Of a stretch of 52,325 bases of DNA, positions 27,665-35,901 are shown one piece after another. Numbering within the stretch: position 1 is the stretch's first letter; every line of letters starts with the position of its first letter. The stretch covers positions 1-52,325 of the forward strand of contig NZ_JAFKOH010000017.1 in the NCBI RefSeq assembly GCF_017303375.1, written 5' to 3'. The DNA comes from Bacillus sp. NTK074B. Lineage in GTDB: Bacteria > Bacillota > Bacilli > Bacillales > Bacillaceae_B. The notes under the pieces are model-generated. The model was not told the DNA's origin and made no database searches. It saw nothing but the letters and a program-made list of their open reading frames with translations. Position numbers and translations under genes: made by a program.

Positions 27665-27693
27665 ATTGTAATATCTGCATTATAAAAAGTCAA
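27665..27693 (-). promoter_or_regulatory. Promoter of the candidate sRNA
   Basis: TTGACT (27688-27693), 17-base spacer, TACAAT (27665-27670) on the minus strand; five of six matches in each box. Confidence 0.75.
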
Positions 27694-27801
27694 CATAAAA
27701 GAATGAATGTTCAGAGGAAAATTCTGGTGAATAATAAAAAGAATTGTGGTAAAATTCTAAATTGTACTCACTCTTAAAGAGATAGAAAAGGGGGAATCAT
27801 T

Positions 27802-29352
27802 GTGAGCACAAAATTAAAAGCTTTTGGAATACCAATCGTCTTGGCTCTACTAGGTATAGGAGCGCTTTTCTTTCATCAACTTCTGATTGTGAAACAACAG
27901 CCGGATCCTGATTGGAGCAGGTCCATTCCTTTAGGCTACAGCTCTGAAGAGCGACCGCTTCCTTTTTATGGTGAAGAAGGACTCTTCCTTGCAGGCAACG
28001 GAGAGGTCGTTCAATATTCTTTTGATGAAAGTATCAGCCCTAGGAAAGAAAGCACCCTTCACACCAGTGTAACCCGTGGTAAGCCATTCTGGTCAGACGG
28101 TCAAAAGGTTATACAAGTGAAAGGAGAAGAATTAATTTCCACTGAGAAAGGTAAAGTAAGGACCATTGATGAAGAAGTGACAGGAATCAGCACCTCACCT
28201 AATGTCATCTTTTACTGGAAGGATGAAGTCCTTTATTCTCTTTCTCCAGATGATCTAACTGCTAAAGAAATTTTCAGGTTCAAAGGCGAGGTGAAAGATG
28301 CGTTTATTGATAACGGTGGAAGTGCCGTCTTACAGATCATGCAGGATGATACCCACTCCCTCCTTTACTACATGGATCAAGAATTACAATTGGTGAAGAA
28401 CCCATTCTCTGTAGTCAATTCAGCCACTAACCACCATATGACCGGCCTGTCTTTTTCAACGGCCGATAATCAATTAAACGTTTTATACAATGAAGAGATG
28501 AGGGCCCAAGGAACTCTTTCCTATAAGATCTTTAAATTGAAAACACCGATTGAGGATATTGGAACCTCGATGATCAAGCCTTCAAAATTGGAATTCACGA
28601 ACGAACAATCAGGGTTTAAGCTGCAAAGCCCGCGATCGGTAAAGTTCGCTTCCATTGATGGAAAGCCGTCCATCCTTTTTACATCTGAGAGTCATCAGGT
28701 CGGAGGGCAGAATGCCATCAGTCTTTATGTAGCTCCATTCAGCGACTCTACTCAATTTGTGGCATCGCCGGTCAGTACAACTAAGCATTTTACCTATTCA
28801 CCAATCCAACTGTCTGACGAGAGTATTTCATGGCTCGATTATGACGGTGATTATTACGAATTATTCGGCGCATCAAAGAATGAACAAGCGATAGCCAAGA
28901 GTACGGAATGGTCTAAACGAAGTGTCAAAGAGGCGGTTAATAATGCTGTACTTATGCTCTTTAGCAGTCTGATCACCGTCTTGGTTTCGTTTTATTGGGT
29001 TCTCCCTTCCCTTTTTATCCTGATTCTTCTTTATATGTTTAAACCGAATATATTTGAAAAGGAAGAAATCAACTGGGTGGAATACGCTTCCATCATTCTA
29101 TTCATTTTCATGCCATTGACGTTCATCAGTAAAGCCATGGGAGATTATTTTTATTTTTCTGCTCCCGCCTACCTCACCTTTTCTGGAAGTGAGTACGTTC
29201 TGCTATTAGTCATAAGCGTCATCACTGCGCTGCTCTGGAAGGTGGGGAGAGACCCTGATTGGGGTACATTTGGAGGGGTATTTTACTTTATGGGAATTTA
29301 TATACTTCTTTATGTCACCTCCATCGGCCCTTATATTTTTAATTTGTTTTAA
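27802..29352 (+). CDS. Large membrane protein with extracytoplasmic domain, unknown function
   Basis: A 516-residue protein. One N-terminal helix (about residues 7-28) is followed by some 345 mostly beta-type residues that should lie outside the membrane, with repeated short strands and turns (VIQVKGEELISTEKGK, VIFYWKDEVLYSLSPDD) suggestive of a beta-propeller. Four to five C-terminal helices follow (about 380-516). I do not recognise the family. The start is a GTG after AAAGGGGGA. The layout suggests a sensor or envelope protein; that is inference. It has its own terminator. Confidence 0.7.
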   Translation: MSTKLKAFGIPIVLALLGIGALFFHQLLIVKQQPDPDWSRSIPLGYSSEERPLPFYGEEGLFLAGNGEVVQYSFDESISPRKESTLHTSVTRGKPFWSDGQKVIQVKGEELISTEKGKVRTIDEEVTGISTSPNVIFYWKDEVLYSLSPDDLTAKEIFRFKGEVKDAFIDNGGSAVLQIMQDDTHSLLYYMDQELQLVKNPFSVVNSATNHHMTGLSFSTADNQLNVLYNEEMRAQGTLSYKIFKLKTPIEDIGTSMIKPSKLEFTNEQSGFKLQSPRSVKFASIDGKPSILFTSESHQVGGQNAISLYVAPFSDSTQFVASPVSTTKHFTYSPIQLSDESISWLDYDGDYYELFGASKNEQAIAKSTEWSKRSVKEAVNNAVLMLFSSLITVLVSFYWVLPSLFILILLYMFKPNIFEKEEINWVEYASIILFIFMPLTFISKAMGDYFYFSAPAYLTFSGSEYVLLLVISVITALLWKVGRDPDWGTFGGVFYFMGIYILLYVTSIGPYIFNLF

Positions 29353-29357
29353 TAGTA

Positions 29358-29391
29358 AAACGCTCAGGTATAGGGATCCTGAGCGTTTCTT
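29358..29391. terminator. Convergent terminator
   Basis: Eleven-base perfect arms AAACGCTCAGG (29358-29368) and CCTGAGCGTTT (29377-29387), flanked by A- and T-rich bases, between two convergent genes. Confidence 0.7.
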
Positions 29392-29396
29392 ATGTG

Positions 29397-30062
29397 CTAT
29401 TCTTCTTCTCTCCAATGTTTCCGTTTGTAGAAGTACATATAGATCGTGATGCATAGAGTCAACCATGCACCCCCCGCAGTGAATCCCCCGAGTATATCAC
29501 TTGGGTAATGAACGCCAAGATACACCCTGCTCAGTCCTATTAATAGGACCAGGATGGCTACGACCAACACACTTAGCCATTTGAATCGTTTAAGATCAAG
29601 GGCACGGAACAGTATGAATGCAAGTGAGCCATAAAAGATGAATGAGCTCATGGAATGACCACTTGGAAAACTGTATCCTCCCTGTTGGATCAACGCCTCG
29701 ATATCAGGTCGATCCCGTTTGAATATCCACTTTAATAGCCCGTTGAACCCCGCCCCTGTAAGGATGGTAATCGATACGAAAAGAGCCAGTGGATACTTTT
29801 TTTGAAACAGTAGAATGAGTACCACACATATGGTTAAAATCGTGATACCTTTTATTCCGCCTAAGAACGTAATGGACGTCATGATCTCCGTTAATTTATT
29901 TGAAATCGTCCCCCTTACGATTTCAAATACCGCATCATCGAATTGAGCAATTTCATTTTCTTTCCATTCTTCCACGATGGATACGAATCCCCACGTGAAT
30001 ATGATAAGACATAACAGGGATATTGCGACAAAGACGCTTTGTTCAATATGTTTCTTCTTCAC
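29397..30062 (-). CDS. PAP2-family membrane phosphatase
   Basis: A 221-residue membrane enzyme with six helices. The three phosphatase motifs are KWIFKRDRP (near residue 112), FPSGHS (near 132) and SRVYLGVHYPSD (near 178). Relatives dephosphorylate phosphatidylglycerol phosphate, undecaprenyl pyrophosphate or lipid phosphates. The start is a GTG preceded by GGGAGAAACGT. It lies 34 bases downstream of ku in the same direction and may be co-transcribed. Confidence 0.88.
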   Translation of the reverse strand: MKKKHIEQSVFVAISLLCLIIFTWGFVSIVEEWKENEIAQFDDAVFEIVRGTISNKLTEIMTSITFLGGIKGITILTICVVLILLFQKKYPLALFVSITILTGAGFNGLLKWIFKRDRPDIEALIQQGGYSFPSGHSMSSFIFYGSLAFILFRALDLKRFKWLSVLVVAILVLLIGLSRVYLGVHYPSDILGGFTAGGAWLTLCITIYMYFYKRKHWREEE

Positions 30063-30096
30063 ACGTTTCTCCCTCTCTCTAAACTCGACTTCTTAT

Positions 30097-30927
30097 CTAC
30101 TGAGCTTTTTTCTTTGAAGTCGTTTTCTTTTTCGTTGTCTTCTTTTCCTTTTTAGGCTTGGACGAATCAATGGATGCTTGAAGAGCCGCCATTAAATCCG
30201 TCACATTTTCTTTTGGTTCTTTTTCTTTGGACGTGACCATTTTCTCCCCTGTTTGTTTAGATTCAATCAATTGACTTAATCGTTCGCGATACGTGTCCTT
30301 ATAATTCTCAGGCTGGAATTCAGTCGTCAATTGGTCGATGAGCATTGTGGCAGTCTGAAGTTCTTTATCAGTTATTTCATCTTCTTCAGGTACATTCGGT
30401 ACATCACCGGTGCCTCTAACTTCATCAGGATAATGGATGGTTTCCATGACGAGAGTTTGTTCATATACCCGGACAATTGAAAGCTGCTCCTTCGATCTCA
30501 TCGTCATTTTAGCAATTCCTACTTTACCTGATTCCTGTAACGCCTTTCTTAACAGGGAATATGCTTTCTTCCCGCCATCATTGGGAGAAACGAAATAACT
30601 TCTATCAAAGAAAATCGGATCAATTTCCTCCATTTTAATAAAGTCGACAATTTCAACAGCTTTATCACCGCTTGCTTCTTTCAGCTCTTTCAGTTCCTCA
30701 TCTTCCAGTACGACAAATTTACCTTTCGTCACCTCATAGCCTTTCACTATATCGGTCTGATCCAACTCCTTTTCGCACGCAGGACAAACTTTCTCATACT
30801 TGATCGGTGTATGACAATCTTTATGAAGTGATCTTAGCTTGATATCCCGATCTTCTGTAGCAGCATGAAGTTTTATGGGGATATTCACCAGCCCAAAGCT
30901 GATCGACCCCTTCCAAATGGTATGCAT
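30097..30927 (-). CDS. ku: Ku DNA end-binding protein (bacterial NHEJ)
   Basis: A 276-residue homodimeric Ku. The start MHTIWKGSISFGLVNIPIKL is the family hallmark, with Ku core through about residue 230 (RSKEQLSIVRVYEQTLVMET near 143). The last 25 residues are lysine-rich (KKEKKTTKKKTTSKKK), a tail that in Bacillus Ku promotes DNA threading and ligase contact. It binds double-strand ends and recruits LigD. I use the ATG 30927 because it gives the family start and is better spaced from AAAGGAGGG. It is divergent from ligD. Confidence 0.95.
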   Translation of the reverse strand: MHTIWKGSISFGLVNIPIKLHAATEDRDIKLRSLHKDCHTPIKYEKVCPACEKELDQTDIVKGYEVTKGKFVVLEDEELKELKEASGDKAVEIVDFIKMEEIDPIFFDRSYFVSPNDGGKKAYSLLRKALQESGKVGIAKMTMRSKEQLSIVRVYEQTLVMETIHYPDEVRGTGDVPNVPEEDEITDKELQTATMLIDQLTTEFQPENYKDTYRERLSQLIESKQTGEKMVTSKEKEPKENVTDLMAALQASIDSSKPKKEKKTTKKKTTSKKKAQ

Positions 30928-31011
30928 AACTTTCATTACCCTCCTTTACATAAACTAATCCCTTACTCATAGCATTTAGTTTCTAAAGTTTCTTCATCCC
31001 CCTAAACATCT

Positions 31012-31043
31012 GGAAATAAATCTCCACATGGAAGGACACACTA
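31012..31043 (+). promoter_or_regulatory. Possible forespore (sigma-G type) promoter of ligD
   Basis: GAAATA (31013-31018), 18-base spacer, CACACTA (31037-31043), the latter preceded by GGA. This is close to the sigma-G pattern (GNATA / CATACTA). B. subtilis ku and ligD are known to be expressed in the forespore. Assignment is by eye. Confidence 0.4.
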
Positions 31044-31067
31044 CTACTAAAAATCAAGGTGACAAAT

Positions 31068-32906
31068 ATGAAACCAATGCTCCCTACTTTACAGCCTGAA
31101 TTACCATCAGAGGAAATATGGCATTATGAAGTGAAATATGATGGGTTTCGAGGGATTCTATCCGTATTCTCCCGTGATGAGATCACTTTGGAAAGCCGGA
31201 ACGGAAAAGAACTCCTTCACCATTTCCCTGAAATTAAAGAACAAGTCCATACGCTACTGGATAAAAATGAGTTTCCCGCTCCTCTAACTCTGGATGGTGA
31301 GGTTGTATTACTACGCTCTTCCTTCAGTACCGAATTCCAAGAACTGCAAGTGAGGGGCAGAATGAGAAATCCGCAAAAAATACAACGTGAAGCCGCCAGG
31401 AGACCTGTTACATTTTTAGCATTTGATTTGCTTCAATATAAGCAGGAATCCTTTATTCAAAAGCCTTACCTAAAGAGAAAAGAGAAGCTGAGAGAAGTGT
31501 TTGTACAACTTGATTTACCTTTGGAACCCTCTCCATCTCAGCTTTCTTCTCTACAAATGGTCCCTCGCTTCAGAAACCTGAAGGAGATATGGGAACGTGT
31601 AGAAAAGGAAGAAGGGGAAGGAGTTATCGCCAAAAGGACTGACAGTACATGGGAAGTAGGGAAGCGAAGTACGAACTGGATAAAAAGAAAAAATTGGAAG
31701 TCGTGTCAATGTTTTATCACTGCACTGGACGAGGATAATGATTATTTTCATATCGGTGTATTTGATGGACAACATATCATGTCGATTGGTTTATTCCACT
31801 TTGGCCTCTCCCCTGAAGAGAAAAGGATCGTGAAGGCAAGTATTAAACAAAATTATACAGAGAAGAAAAATTCCCTATGGTATATTGATCCCGCCATTAC
31901 CGTGGAAATCAACTATTTAAACTATCATGAAGGACAACTCCGGGAACCACATTTTAAACGATTCCTATTTTCCACTGCACCGGAAGATTGCACATATGAG
32001 CAATTTAAGAAAGACGAAGCCTCACTTCCTACGGAAGTGAATATCACTCACCCTGAGAAGGAATTGTTTAGGGAAATTCAAATGACAAAGCTTGATTTCA
32101 TCCGGTTTCTTCGAAAGGTATCTGTTATGGTTTTACCTTTCATGAGGGATCGCCCTTTGACCTGCATCCGGTTTCCACATGGTATCTTTGGTGAATCCTT
32201 TTATCAAAAGAACACTCCCGACTATTCGCCACGTTTCGTCGAAACATATGAAGAGGATGGTATTCATTACACCCTCTGCAATAATCTTGAAACATTGATA
32301 TGGCTTGGCAATCAACTGGCACTTGAATTTCACATTCCATTTAGGAAAGCGAATGAGAACTATGTAAGTGAAGTGGTATTTGATTTAGATCCTCCAACGA
32401 GAAATCATTTTCAACTTGCCGTCAAAGCAGCAATAATCATGAAAGAACTATTCGACGGATTGAACTTGCATAGTTTTGTGAAAACGTCTGGCAACAAAGG
32501 ACTTCAGATCTACATTCCCCTTCCTGAGGGCTACACGTGGGAAGATACCGGATTATTTACTGAATTCATTGCTCACTATCTGGTGACCAATTACCCCGAT
32601 GATTTTACAATTGAACGTTTAAAGAAGAATCGGAAAGGCAGACTGTATGTTGATTATATTCAGCACGGGGAAGGCAAAACCATCATTGCACCTTACTCAC
32701 TAAGAGGAAACAAAATGGCCCTGGTCGCCACTCCACTATGGTGGGATGAGGTAAACGAGGATCTTCATCCTGAACATTTTACGATCGATGTGGTTTTGAG
32801 GAGAATCCAACAGAAGGGATGCCCATTCATACAATTCGAAACGGTAAAAACAAGCCAGCCATTTCAGAAGGTGATCGACTTCTTGAAGAATCGGTCCAAA
32901 CAGTAA
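31068..32906 (+). CDS. ligD: ATP-dependent DNA ligase D (ligase plus polymerase domains)
   Basis: A 612-residue NHEJ enzyme with the Bacillus domain order: ligase first (about 1-300; nucleotidyl-transfer lysine in VKYDGFRG, residue 23; EGVIAKR near 178), then the primase-polymerase domain (about 320-612; FDLDPP for the catalytic Asp pair, TSGNKGLQIYIPL, and LYVDYIQHGEGKTIIAPYSL). No nuclease domain, as usual in Bacillus. The ATG 31068 follows AAGGTG by six bases. It repairs breaks with Ku, especially in spores. Confidence 0.95.
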   Translation: MKPMLPTLQPELPSEEIWHYEVKYDGFRGILSVFSRDEITLESRNGKELLHHFPEIKEQVHTLLDKNEFPAPLTLDGEVVLLRSSFSTEFQELQVRGRMRNPQKIQREAARRPVTFLAFDLLQYKQESFIQKPYLKRKEKLREVFVQLDLPLEPSPSQLSSLQMVPRFRNLKEIWERVEKEEGEGVIAKRTDSTWEVGKRSTNWIKRKNWKSCQCFITALDEDNDYFHIGVFDGQHIMSIGLFHFGLSPEEKRIVKASIKQNYTEKKNSLWYIDPAITVEINYLNYHEGQLREPHFKRFLFSTAPEDCTYEQFKKDEASLPTEVNITHPEKELFREIQMTKLDFIRFLRKVSVMVLPFMRDRPLTCIRFPHGIFGESFYQKNTPDYSPRFVETYEEDGIHYTLCNNLETLIWLGNQLALEFHIPFRKANENYVSEVVFDLDPPTRNHFQLAVKAAIIMKELFDGLNLHSFVKTSGNKGLQIYIPLPEGYTWEDTGLFTEFIAHYLVTNYPDDFTIERLKKNRKGRLYVDYIQHGEGKTIIAPYSLRGNKMALVATPLWWDEVNEDLHPEHFTIDVVLRRIQQKGCPFIQFETVKTSQPFQKVIDFLKNRSKQ

Positions 32907-32956
32907 GAAAGAGGGTGCCCATTTTAGATAGGGGCACCCTCTTTCTTACTGTTTGG
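32896..32956. terminator. Long bidirectional terminator between ligD and dapF
   Basis: A perfect 25-base inverted repeat (32896-32920 and 32932-32956) with an 11-base loop. The left arm contains the ligD stop codon; the dapF stop is three bases past the right arm. Both strands carry a run of T/C after the GC-rich core. Confidence 0.75.
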
Positions 32957-32959
32957 AAT

Positions 32960-33955
32960 TCATGCACTCATGAACACTTTGCTCTCAATAATGGATTTGG
33001 CATGGTTTTGTAGAAGTTCATAGGTTGCTTCTTCCGTAAATTCCTGTCTGGACGCTTCATGGAAATCCTCGGGATGTGAGATCGACAATTCAATTTGGGA
33101 TTGATAGAGATATGTTGCATTACCGATTAATTCCATATTGTACTGTCCCTCACCCAATTGGTTTACAATGACACGGACTTTCCCTCCGTTATTGTATACA
33201 TCGATTTCTTTACCGAACTCATTCTGTTCCAGGAGGCACGTTACCAGACTGGAAGCAGACATTGCTGTGCCACATGCGTTTGTAAAGCCGACGCCTCTTT
33301 CAAACGTCCGCACATAGATTGACCCTTTTTCCAATGGGTGGACAAAGCTCACATTAACACCATCCGGGAAAAGGTTGTTGGGTCCATTCACTGTCTCTGA
33401 GATATTCTTCTGCTCATTTGAGAGAATATGCTCGGTACCAACAACACTGATTAAATGAGGGTTCGGTACTGCCAGGGCAGAGAATGTCAAGCGATCTGAA
33501 ATCTCAGGAATGCTTTCATTTAATAATGTTTCACGATCCATATTCATCGGCAGTTGATTTAATCCAAAAAGGACAGGAGAAATTTCCACATTATACGTCG
33601 GGATGTTTTCAAATATGGACTCCTGTGATGCCACCCGGAGATTGGCTTTCATCGTTTGGATAACAATGGACTCTTTGTCCAGTAGCTCGCATACATAACG
33701 TCCCACACATCGAAGGCCATTTCCGCACATGGATGCCTCGGAACCGTCTGCATTGAAGACCCTCATTCTGGCATCACAATTTTCACTTGCTAATACAAAC
33801 AGGATGCCATCAGCTCCAAGAGACGATCGACGATCACATAATGCAAGGGCAAGGTTTTGTCTTGCTTCATCGGTAAAGTCATATCCATTCGTCATTTCAT
33901 CAATAAGTAAAAAGTCATTCCCAGATCCATGACATTTAATTAGATTCAAGTCCAT
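32960..33955 (-). CDS. dapF: Diaminopimelate epimerase (long form)
   Basis: A 331-residue enzyme that converts LL- to meso-diaminopimelate for lysine and peptidoglycan. Both catalytic cysteines are present: MCGNGLRCVG (near residue 76) and NACGTAMSAS (near 227), plus CHGSGNDF at the N-terminus. It is about 45 residues longer than the common 280-residue form because of a C-terminal tail (SHPEDFHEASRQEFTEE and on). The start at 33955 follows GGAGGG. It stands alone, away from other lysine genes. Confidence 0.88.
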   Translation of the reverse strand: MDLNLIKCHGSGNDFLLIDEMTNGYDFTDEARQNLALALCDRRSSLGADGILFVLASENCDARMRVFNADGSEASMCGNGLRCVGRYVCELLDKESIVIQTMKANLRVASQESIFENIPTYNVEISPVLFGLNQLPMNMDRETLLNESIPEISDRLTFSALAVPNPHLISVVGTEHILSNEQKNISETVNGPNNLFPDGVNVSFVHPLEKGSIYVRTFERGVGFTNACGTAMSASSLVTCLLEQNEFGKEIDVYNNGGKVRVIVNQLGEGQYNMELIGNATYLYQSQIELSISHPEDFHEASRQEFTEEATYELLQNHAKSIIESKVFMSA

Positions 33956-34127
33956 CGTGAATCCCTCCACGGTAATTTACTAGTAAACTATTCATAATAG
34001 TCTTAGCTTGCCACAAACAAGCCCATTTCGCAATCATCTTCCCCATAATTTTAGAAAAGAAATGAACAGGGATGATTATCAGTTGAATTCCCTTTTCCTT
34101 TTCGAGACAATGAATGTGGTGATGATA

Positions 34128-34424
34128 ATGAAAGAAGAATACCAATTTCGCTTTCAGGTCCGGGAAGTAATTGAAGCCTTTGATGAATACCAATCCAGGG
34201 ATGTGACCGTTTTAGTACGTATTCAGAATGACAAAAAAGACCTTATCCATGAAGGTCTCTTTAGAGTACGTTTTAATAGCATCGGGATTTATCCTTCCCC
34301 CGCCGATGTAGCGGGGCAGATAACATCAAAACATTTGCAGCGCCTTCTTCTGGTTGAGCTGAAGCGATATATTAAACCCCAGAGGAAATTTTTATCTCCA
34401 GGGGAGTACAAACCCGTATGGTAA
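34128..34424 (+). CDS. Conserved-looking small protein, unknown function
   Basis: A 98-residue soluble protein, MKEEYQFRFQVREVIEAFDE at the N-terminus, then a region rich in Val/Leu/Ile alternation (DVTVLVRIQ) and a basic end YIKPQRKFLSPGEYKPVW. The ATG at 34128 is chosen for GGTGAT upstream; an ATG six codons earlier is possible. I do not recognise the family. It converges with the EAL-HDOD gene. Confidence 0.55.
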   Translation: MKEEYQFRFQVREVIEAFDEYQSRDVTVLVRIQNDKKDLIHEGLFRVRFNSIGIYPSPADVAGQITSKHLQRLLLVELKRYIKPQRKFLSPGEYKPVW

Positions 34425-34440
34425 GTTATCTTCACTCCGA

Positions 34441-35673
34441 TCATTCATGTGTAAGGAGCTCTTCCGTCCATTTGCAGGAGTGATGATAGCTTTCCATCAC
34501 TATCCTCTTGTTTAACTTCAATTCTTCCATTATAGTTTCGGTCCCTGCCCAGTCCGCCTTCTCTATAGAGACGACAAGTTCGAGTATTTCTTTTAAATCA
34601 TTCCGGGAACCCGTTAAAGCATTACAGATATCATCGTTCAAAGGAAGATCTTTTAGAATTTGATCGATCGGCATAGATAAAATGGTCTCCATTAAAGAAA
34701 ACATCCCAGTCAGGAAATAACTCGATTTCAAGGGTGCACGATTATGTTTTTCTGCCAGTAATTCACACATTTTAGCCCTGGTCAAACATAATGTGATTAC
34801 CTCATTTTCCAGCTGCTCTTTCTTGCCCGCCTGTTCCCTGACTGCCAATACATAGATCCAGCGTTTGATTTCAAGAAGTCCTAATAGAACGATGGCCTGA
34901 CGAATCGAGTGAATCTTATGTTTCGGTCGATATGCAGGAGAGTTAATCAATTTCAACAATTTATATGAAAGTGAAAGATCCTGTTCAATCAACTGACTGA
35001 TCCTGTCAATGCTCGGTTCAGACATTTCAAGGCTTTGAATGATGGAGTAATAGGAATGAAAGTACGTTGGGACATCATGAGTGGCAATGATCTTCGGCTT
35101 ACTGAAGAAATAACCCTGAAAGTAATGATACCCCTTCCTCATCGCTTCTTCGTAATGGTTCGTGGTTTCCACTTTTTCAGCAAGAAGCTTAAAATGAAGT
35201 AAATGGGAAAGTACCTCAATACTTCCTCTTTCGTGTTCCGTTGTATTCATGAAATCTACCTTCACATAATCTGCGAGTTTCATCAATTCCCTGCAAAAAG
35301 GGTTGAATTCATTAAATATGAAATCATCTAATGCAATCTTATAGCCCAAGACTTTTAACTGCTGACATACCATCACCACTTCAGCACTCGGAACTACACT
35401 CTCAAGAATCTCAACGACGATCTCCCGCGGGTTAAAATAAGTAGGGACACTCAATTTAAGGAGATTTTCTGTAAAATTAATAAAACAGGGCTTGCCGGCT
35501 GATAAGCTTTCAAGCCCGATATTCAAATAACTGTTAATAATGACGTCTGCGGTTGCCTGATCCCCGTCGATATTCGGAAATATATTCATTTCATTGTTTC
35601 TGTAAAGAAGCTCATAGGCCACCGTTTCTTGATTACGATCAAAAATGGGCTGCCTGGCTACAAATACTTCCAT
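34441..35673 (-). CDS. yuxH: EAL-HDOD signalling protein YuxH
   Basis: A 410-residue protein, the length of B. subtilis YuxH. The N-terminal EAL domain (about 1-200) starts MEVFVARQPIFDR and shows YELLYR, INFTENLL, VEILES, ALDDFIFNEF, VKVDFM, AEKVE and QGYFFSKP; the Gly after the DD pair of the active enzymes is Ile, so phosphodiesterase activity is uncertain. The C-terminal HDOD domain (about 215-400) has LSYKLLKLINSPAY. A role in c-di-GMP signalling is inferred. The ATG at 35673 follows GGAGTGAT. Confidence 0.88.
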   Translation of the reverse strand: MEVFVARQPIFDRNQETVAYELLYRNNEMNIFPNIDGDQATADVIINSYLNIGLESLSAGKPCFINFTENLLKLSVPTYFNPREIVVEILESVVPSAEVVMVCQQLKVLGYKIALDDFIFNEFNPFCRELMKLADYVKVDFMNTTEHERGSIEVLSHLLHFKLLAEKVETTNHYEEAMRKGYHYFQGYFFSKPKIIATHDVPTYFHSYYSIIQSLEMSEPSIDRISQLIEQDLSLSYKLLKLINSPAYRPKHKIHSIRQAIVLLGLLEIKRWIYVLAVREQAGKKEQLENEVITLCLTRAKMCELLAEKHNRAPLKSSYFLTGMFSLMETILSMPIDQILKDLPLNDDICNALTGSRNDLKEILELVVSIEKADWAGTETIMEELKLNKRIVMESYHHSCKWTEELLTHE

Positions 35674-35836
35674 CAAGATCACTCCTGCTTTACTCCTGAT
35701 CAATATATCAGATAAATAGTCAAAAAGATTCATATTTCCCTTTAATAGTAACAAGAAAGATGTGGAAAGTCCATGTAATTTGACAATAGTTGTAAACGTT
35801 CGCAGTTGAGCACAATCCCTTGTTTAACGGATATAC

Positions 35837-35877
35837 AAAAAAGCCCATCAGCATGATCAGCATCATGGTGATGGGCC
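35837..35877 (-). terminator. Terminator of the NCS2 permease gene
   Basis: Arms TGATGGGC (35869-35876) and GCCCATCA (35843-35850) with an inner CATGAT/ATCATG stem, followed on the minus strand by six T. Confidence 0.8.
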
Positions 35878-35901
35878 ACTTCACCTGAATACTTATTCAT
35901 T

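Noticed and set aside
27526..27777. Plus-strand frame of up to 83 codons opposite the sRNA, with a possible ribosome binding site at AAGGGGGG
   Set aside because: It is antisense to a strong promoter, Fur box and terminator, and the G-rich site is simply the complement of the C-rich seed. The peptide has no recognisable features.
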